A DNA stretch of 50,923 nucleotides from Acetobacteraceae bacterium AT-5844 (lineage in GTDB: Bacteria; Pseudomonadota; Alphaproteobacteria; Acetobacterales; Acetobacteraceae), in assembly GCA_000245075.1 (NCBI GenBank), contig JH599999.1:1-50923 (forward strand), in the 5' to 3' direction. The notes beneath the pieces were generated by a model, which was not told where the DNA came from, ran no database searches, and saw only the letters and a program-made list of their open reading frames with translations. A program made the translations under genes and the position numbers. Of this stretch, positions 50,540-50,923 are shown piece after piece. The first letter of the stretch is position 1. Every line of letters starts with the position of its first letter.

Positions 50540-50923
50540 TGGACAACGCCGCGCCCACCGCCCATCTCCTTGTGGTGGATGATGACGCTCGCCTGCGGAA
50601 CCTGCTGCAGCGCTTCCTCGCCGAGCAGGGCTTCCGTGTCAGCGCCGCCGCCGATGCGATGGCGGCGCGGCAGGCCATGGCGAGCATGGCCTTCGACCTT
50701 CTGGTGGTGGACGTGATGATGCCGGGCGAATCGGGGCTGGACCTCACGGAGAGCCTGCGGCGGGAGGGGCACGATGTTCCCATCCTGATGCTGACCGCCG
50801 CCGGCACGCCGGATAACCGCATCGCGGGCTTCGAGCGTGGGGCCGATGATTACCTGGCCAAGCCCTTCGATCCGCGCGAGCTGGCGCTGCGCATCCGCAC
50901 CATCCTGCGGCGCGCGGCGCCGG
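50539..50923 (+). CDS. OmpR-type response regulator, partial (runs off window end)
   Basis: The first 128 codons of a response regulator. The receiver domain is complete: acidic pocket LLVVDDDARLRN (Asp14-Asp15), phospho-acceptor Asp58 in LLVVDVMMPGESG, the Thr of ILMLTAAG, and the Lys of DDYLAKPFDPREL. The DNA-binding part is cut off; the linker IRTILRR suggests an OmpR/PhoB-type winged helix, as does its position. Its start overlaps the MarR stop by one base, so the two are translationally coupled. A sensor kinase may follow beyond the window. Confidence 0.9.
   Translation, partial: MDNAAPTAHLLVVDDDARLRNLLQRFLAEQGFRVSAAADAMAARQAMASMAFDLLVVDVMMPGESGLDLTESLRREGHDVPILMLTAAGTPDNRIAGFERGADDYLAKPFDPRELALRIRTILRRAAP

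Overview
The window is a dense, GC-rich stretch of alphaproteobacterial chromosome. Gene content and protein style point to the Acetobacteraceae, most probably a Roseomonas-like organism: a DUF3309 mini membrane protein, IHF-alpha followed by a MerR regulator, an ilvE / MarR / OmpR-type response regulator block, a complete liv-type ABC operon and many GTG/TTG starts. The genus is inferred from style, not from any database match. There is no phage, integrase, transposase, CRISPR array or rRNA. Three tRNA genes are present: Val(CAC), Gln(CTG) and Pro(GGG).

Layout. Bases 1-2617 hold a gene tail, an EF-hand secreted protein, tRNA-Val, a DUF3108 protein and a convergently overlapping Gph-like HAD phosphatase. 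Bases 2708-5868 are glmU-glmS, the UDP-GlcNAc route to the cell envelope. Bases 5957-12476 carry a homocysteine S-methyltransferase family gene with a structured leader, two small membrane proteins, gabD, gor with an esterase, and a small zinc-knuckle protein. Bases 12693-18806 are housekeeping: tRNA-Gln, Ppx/GppA, rlmE, guaB, an RsmB-type rRNA methylase, ihfA, a MerR regulator and tRNA-Pro. Bases 19138-24014 hold an AraC regulator of lower GC facing a small exported protein, then marC, tyrA, cysK and a divergent Rrf2 regulator. Bases 24135-28844 are livG-livF-livK-livH-livM. Bases 28937-32383 carry YqhA, RidA and a two-gene sugar-nucleotide module (extended SDR plus DegT aminotransferase). 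Bases 32467-36753 encode an RND efflux pump and its adaptor. The rest holds a COG2509 flavoprotein, a GT-C-like membrane protein, an M20 peptidase, a hybrid histidine kinase, a TPR protein, a flavin reductase, a glycerate kinase-pyruvate kinase operon, a KGG-repeat stress protein, and ilvE divergent from a MarR-response regulator pair that runs off the end.

How the genes work together. glmU/glmS, guaB, rlmE, the RsmB-type gene, ihfA and the tRNAs are core functions. cysK, tyrA, ilvE and the homocysteine methyltransferase are separate amino-acid genes, and two of them (tyrA, cysK) have notable 5' regions. Glycerate kinase and pyruvate kinase flank the enolase step and probably form a C2/C3-acid assimilation unit.

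No complete novel multi-gene system is evident. The most interesting candidates are a possible tyrosine leader-peptide attenuator before tyrA, a probably leaderless cysK transcript facing a cysteine-free Rrf2 regulator, two enzymes with unusual substitutions at normally conserved positions (GabD Arg187; SDR Asn149 where the catalytic Tyr is expected), and a sharp base-composition break inside glmU.
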